Source of the DNA: Spirogloea muscicola
Taxonomy: Eukaryota; Streptophyta; Zygnematophyceae; Spirogloeales; Spirogloeaceae
Assembly (NCBI GenBank): GCA_009602725.1
Contig: WELB01000007.1
Span: 472,638-483,712, forward strand
DNA length: 11,075 nt
Direction of reading: 5' to 3'
The notes under the pieces were generated by a model that saw only the letters and a program-made list of their open reading frames with translations, made no database searches and was not told where the DNA came from. Numbering within the stretch: position 1 is the stretch's first letter; every line of letters begins with the position of its first letter. The position numbers were made by a program, and so were the translations under genes. This document shows positions 8,550 to 11,075 of the stretch, piece after piece.

Positions 8550-8672
8550 GGGCTGGCCAAACACAGCCATCGCCCTCTACTGGAGAGGGCCTTTCTCTCC
8601 GTACTCCTTTGTTCGTTTTTTGTTTAATCTTTTTCTGGGCTGGCCAATCACAGCTATGCCTCTACTGGAAAG
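8550..8672 (-). repeat. Two tandem repeat units, minus orientation, ~84-87 bp period
   Basis: GGGCTGGCCAAACACAGCCA followed by TCGCCCTCTACTGG (8550-8584) recurs as GGGCTGGCCAATCACAGCTA followed by TGCCTCTACTGG (8637-8668). The period is 84-87 bases with a T-rich filler between. A further GGCTGGCC near 8700 may be a partial third unit. On the minus strand the first unit matches the + strand copy at 9791-9818 at 27 of 28 positions. Confidence 0.75.
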
Positions 8673-8785
8673 TGTCTCTCTTCTTGTACATGCCTTCAGG
8701 CTGGCCCTCTCCCATGTTAGCAAGGGCTATGGAGGAAAAGCACTTATTAACCTCTAGGTAGGAGCCGCAAGTCAGAAATACTAGC

Positions 8786-8873
8786 AGCCGGAGAGCAATA
8801 CCCCTGATGAAAGCCAGAGACTGCGGCTAGAGCACGGCCAGCACGCAGATGCAAGGCGTGGGCCATGGACCGT
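8786..8873 (+). repeat. Diverged direct repeat, copy 2 (partner 8013-8095)
   Basis: Second member of the weak direct pair: it shares the ordered motifs AGCCGGAG, AAAGCCAG, AGCAC..AGATG and ATGGACCGT with 8013-8095. It lies inside the ~0.9 kb between the two inverted arms, whereas its partner lies just outside the left arm, so the repeats are interleaved or nested. Confidence 0.4.
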
Positions 8874-9128
8874 TGGAGAAGTTTGGACAGGCGCATGGGA
8901 AATACCTAGGCTAGCGAGCCGGCGCGTTGAATTTTGCCTGCTCACCCCGCCAGCGGGACACAGCGCGTCGCGCAAGCCGCGGGCCGAGAGGTGACGCGAA
9001 AGCTCCATGCACATTGACGGCCAGTGAGACGAACTTGTCCACTTCCGCGTACTTGGCCTCTGTGCCACCCTCTATGCATTGGAGCGGCGTTCACCGCTGC
9101 ATGCCCAGCCTTCGAAGACGAAAGACTT

Positions 9129-9164
9129 CTTCAGTGGAGGGCGATGGCTTTGATTGGTCAGCTC
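9129..9164 (+). repeat. Copy of the GGGCGATGGCTGTGATTGG repeat, + orientation
   Basis: TTCAGTGGAGGGCGATGGCT followed by TTGATTGGTCAGCTC is a clear but diverged relative of the copy at 9787-9820. It lies about 45 bases before the right arm of the long inverted repeat. Confidence 0.6.
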
Positions 9165-9210
9165 AGAAGAGGAGAGCCCCGGATTTGCAGCGTGCTCAGG
9201 CTAATGCTTT

Positions 9211-9363
9211 GCACCAGAATGCTGGGCGAGCTCTAGATGGTAGCAGAAGGGCTTCGTATCGGCCATCCAGTATTCAGGCATCGATTAGCGACCTTCATGT
9301 ATTGACCCGTGGTTACTGAGCGGGTCAATCTGCTGTAGATGATGTACGTCTCTAGATGTGCTT
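9211..9363 (-). repeat. Right arm of a diverged inverted repeat (partner 8131-8284)
   Basis: Reverse-complement partner of 8131-8284; similarity appears to continue outward to about 9407 (AATACACG). Translated in matching frames, the arms also give similar peptides (for example NAGRALDGSRRAS here against KAGRALAGGRRAC on the minus strand of the left arm). This follows from the shared DNA and does not show that either arm is a gene. Confidence 0.7.
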
Positions 9364-9433
9364 TCCCAGTACTTGGCAATTTGGCCTTTGTTTGTTTCAA
9401 ATACACGAAAATTTCCCCGGATTGGAGCGGCTA

Positions 9434-9503
9434 ACCACATCTGTGGTGACCACGTCGGCAATGACTCGCGCGCGGGCCACACTGCATAGCGTGGTGGCCA
9501 CCA
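9434..9503. other. Cluster of GTGGT/ACCAC dyads
   Basis: ACCACA-TC-TGTGGT (9434-9447) overlaps GTGGT-G-ACCAC (9443-9453). It is followed by GGCCAC and then a perfect 12-bp palindrome TGGTGGCCACCA (9492-9503). Six GTGGT/ACCAC pentamers in 70 bases suggest either protein-binding dyads or cruciform-prone DNA. It lies just outside the right inverted arm, with no gene attached. Confidence 0.35.
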
Positions 9504-9723
9504 GGTCGACCTTTTACGCGCCTTCTCTCTATCCTACATGTTCCTTGCGTAGCCGTTCTTTCAGCGCTTCCGGCCCCTTCGGACCTTTTGTCATTTCTTC
9601 GTACCTTGTCACAAACAAAGGGCTGGCTATTCTGCTATCGACAGCCCCCCCCCTTTGTGTGAGAGCCACGTTCTCGCTCAGCCGTTGTTGCCTTGGATCG
9701 GAGAGCGCGCCCATAGAAAAGAG

Positions 9724-9820
9724 GGGCTGGCAAAGCCAGCCCAAAATAGAATGGACAATGTCCAAAATGTCGGGGAAGGGAAGAGACTCTTCCAGTAGAG
9801 GGCGATGGCTGTGATTGGCA
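9724..9820 (+). repeat. Repeat unit, + orientation, with terminal hairpin
   Basis: It begins with a perfect hairpin, GGCTGGC-AAA-GCCAGCC, and ends with TCCAGTAGAGGGCGATGGCT plus GTGATTGGC, the cleanest copy of the family. The order GCCAGCCCA, A-rich filler, then CCAGTAGAGGGCGATGG is the same as on the minus strand of 8550-8672, so these are full-length units in opposite orientation about 1.1 kb apart. A related inverted fragment (GGGCTGGCTATT, GACAGCCCC) lies at about 9618-9650. Confidence 0.7.
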
Positions 9821-10201
9821 CATCGGATAGAGCAGTTTCTTTGGCTCTGCGGAGTCGAGCCCAATTCTCCCGCTGAGGAGTGCATGAAGACCCCTGCGGG
9901 ATGCCAAAGCGGGGCGGCACCGGCACGCGCCCGCCCGCGGCCTGGGCGGCCACGCGGCGGGCGGCCGGCCCTGCACGCGGAACCCGCGAGGGCGGGCCCC
10001 GGCCAGCGCCAGCACCTCCCCGTCGAGGGAAGGTGGTCAAACTGATGAGCTATTGGGACAAGGGGAGACGCAGGTGCCTTGGAGGCGCAGGAGGGTGCCG
10101 CCCTAGCAAATTAAGCGCCTGGCGCGCCGCGAAAGGGGGGCGCGCGCGTCGGCGGGCGGCATCGCAGCCGGGCCGGCGGGCCCGAAGCCCCCACCGTCTT
10201 T

Positions 10202-10231
10202 CCCAATGGGACGACGTAGATCCCCATTGGG
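10202..10231. promoter_or_regulatory. Inverted CCAAT-box pair
   Basis: CCCAATGGG (10202-10210) and CCCATTGGG (10223-10231) are perfect reverse complements separated by 12 bases. Each contains CCAAT on one strand, the NF-Y recognition core. The location in a GC-rich island fits a promoter element, but no transcription start or gene anchors it. Confidence 0.3.
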
Positions 10232-10438
10232 TGAGCCTCACTTCCCCTCTCTTCTCTTTCCGCGCGCGTCACATGTGCGGCAGCAACACAAGCTAGCTAG
10301 CGACCGCGCAGCTGTAGTAACCCAGCTGCCCGGCCGTTCTTGGCTTTCCACGCGCGCCACGGCGGGGGCCCCACCCGGGGCTGCCGACCCCCAGTTACCC
10401 ACTTACTGGCGTCCCGCTTGGCGGCCGTCGCCACTCAC

Positions 10439-10506
10439 AGCCGCCACTTGGCATTGGCCATCACGATGATGCGCCGCTCCACAATCATTGCGCGATTGAG
10501 GAGCGC
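10439..10506 (-). CDS. Possible internal exon of an unrecognised gene (partial)
   Basis: On the minus strand a 68-base segment lies between GCGCAG and a consensus donor GTGAGT. It encodes 22 residues (ALLNRAMIVERRIIVMANAK then WR) plus two bases. The peptide is less compositionally biased than surrounding translations, and its codons mostly end in G or C. If not spliced, the frame stops at the TGA within the donor. I do not recognise the peptide and found no certain adjacent exon, so this may be chance. Confidence 0.18.
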
Positions 10507-10591
10507 CTGCGCCCCGCCAAGTCTTTTGGCCTTCCAAGCGGGGCCCTGCGCCAGGTGGCGGCGAGCGGCGGAGCTTATCGGCAGGCGACGG

Positions 10592-10621
10592 CGCTTATCG
10601 CACTGGCGCTTGCGATAAGCG
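10592..10621. promoter_or_regulatory. 11-bp palindrome with phased GATAAG sites
   Basis: CGCTTATCGCA (10592-10602) and TGCGATAAGCG (10611-10621) are perfect reverse complements around an 8-base loop. CTTATC/GATAAG cores occur at 10574, 10594, 10614 and 10652, spaced 20, 20 and 38 bases, close to whole helical turns. GATAAG is the GATA-factor or plant I-box core, so a cis-regulatory cluster is plausible but unproven. Confidence 0.35.
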
Positions 10622-10691
10622 GGCTGGTGTGGGGCGCGATAGCCAGGTGCCCTTATCATGGCTCCCCCGGGCGGCCAGCCGGCGGCACTCC

Positions 10692-10732
10692 CGGGGGGGG
10701 AGCAGTGGCCGTGCACCCGGGAGGGGGGGGGC
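10692..10732. repeat. CCCGGG/G-run tract
   Basis: Two G-runs of eight or more bases flank CCCGGG motifs within 41 bases. The tract can fold as a hairpin or, with intermolecular or bulged tetrads, as a G-quadruplex. It is also a known type of sequencing-error hotspot, so run lengths may not be exact. Confidence 0.6.
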
Positions 10733-10950
10733 CTCGGCTCAGCGCCAGATCTGGCGGCGGCGCCGGATGTAGCGTAGGTCTCCCACCATGAAGGGCTTCG
10801 CAGTCCCGCCCGGGCGCGCCGTGGGTGGATCTGGCGGTGGGGCCGCCAAAGTGGCGGGTGGGGGGAGAGCGGAGGGCAGTACGGACGGGCCTCGGCCGCC
10901 ACCGCCGCTTCTCCCCGCCTCCCGCCCGCCCCGCCTGCCGCCGCCCCCCT

Positions 10951-11075
<125 letters not shown>

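Larger units (their letters stand above)
9890..10570. other. GC-rich island, no firm gene
   Basis: Base composition switches sharply to GC-rich DNA resembling 1-290, with long open frames on both strands that reflect GC content rather than coding. Short candidate exons exist (for example KVVKLMSYWDKGRR at about 10031-10071 before CAG|GTGCCT, and the minus-strand segment at 10439-10506), but nothing is recognisable. It may be the 5' portion of a neighbouring gene. Confidence 0.35.

Noticed and set aside
9528-10040. Overlapping minus-strand frames of 118-126 codons
   Set aside because: They cross the repeat unit at 9724-9820 and the GC island, and peptides from different frames are equally plausible. 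This is compositional openness.

Overview
This window is nuclear DNA from a eukaryote, most likely a chlorophyte green alga. The one clear gene is cut by about a dozen GT-AG introns, mostly 100-310 bp. Its protein resembles plant RAD16 proteins more than fungal ones. Upstream and exonic DNA is GC-rich, and a TGTAA motif of the kind used as an algal polyadenylation signal follows the stop codon. The genus cannot be named from this sequence.

Layout: 1-291 is a GC-rich 5' flank with a (GCC)9 tract. 292-6422 is a complete RAD16-like gene on the + strand, a SNF2-type ATPase with a RING finger in the middle, of about 1127 residues by my exon model. The exons give, in order: an acidic, basic-patch N-terminus; Walker A; helicase motifs Ia-III with a C2HC zinc motif and an RG-rich linker; a second Cys/His cluster; the C3HC4 RING; helicase motifs IV-VI; and the conserved C-terminal tail. 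By homology the product works in global-genome nucleotide excision repair, where ATP-driven translocation and RING E3 ubiquitin ligase activity sit in one protein.

The most important anomaly is in exon 8, which joins the RING to the second helicase lobe. A short insertion is the reverse complement of the sequence just upstream. It makes a near-perfect hairpin and breaks the reading frame. Removing 13 bases (4725-4737) restores a reading frame of the length expected for the family. The inserted bases also form an excellent 3' splice site, so the insertion may be a sequencing or assembly fold-back, a real frameshift allele, or a change partly rescued by alternative splicing.

6423-9820 is gene-poor. 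From about 7270 it is a patchwork of diverged repeats: short elements of about 35-85 bp in both orientations, an inverted pair of about 154 bp arms (8131-8284 and 9211-9363), and a weaker direct pair. It looks like decayed mobile-element or satellite debris; I recognise no transposase or reverse transcriptase. About 9890-10950 is again GC-rich, with several dyad motifs (CCAAT, GATAAG) and one possible minus-strand exon. It may be the 5' region of another gene. The window ends in 123 consecutive T.
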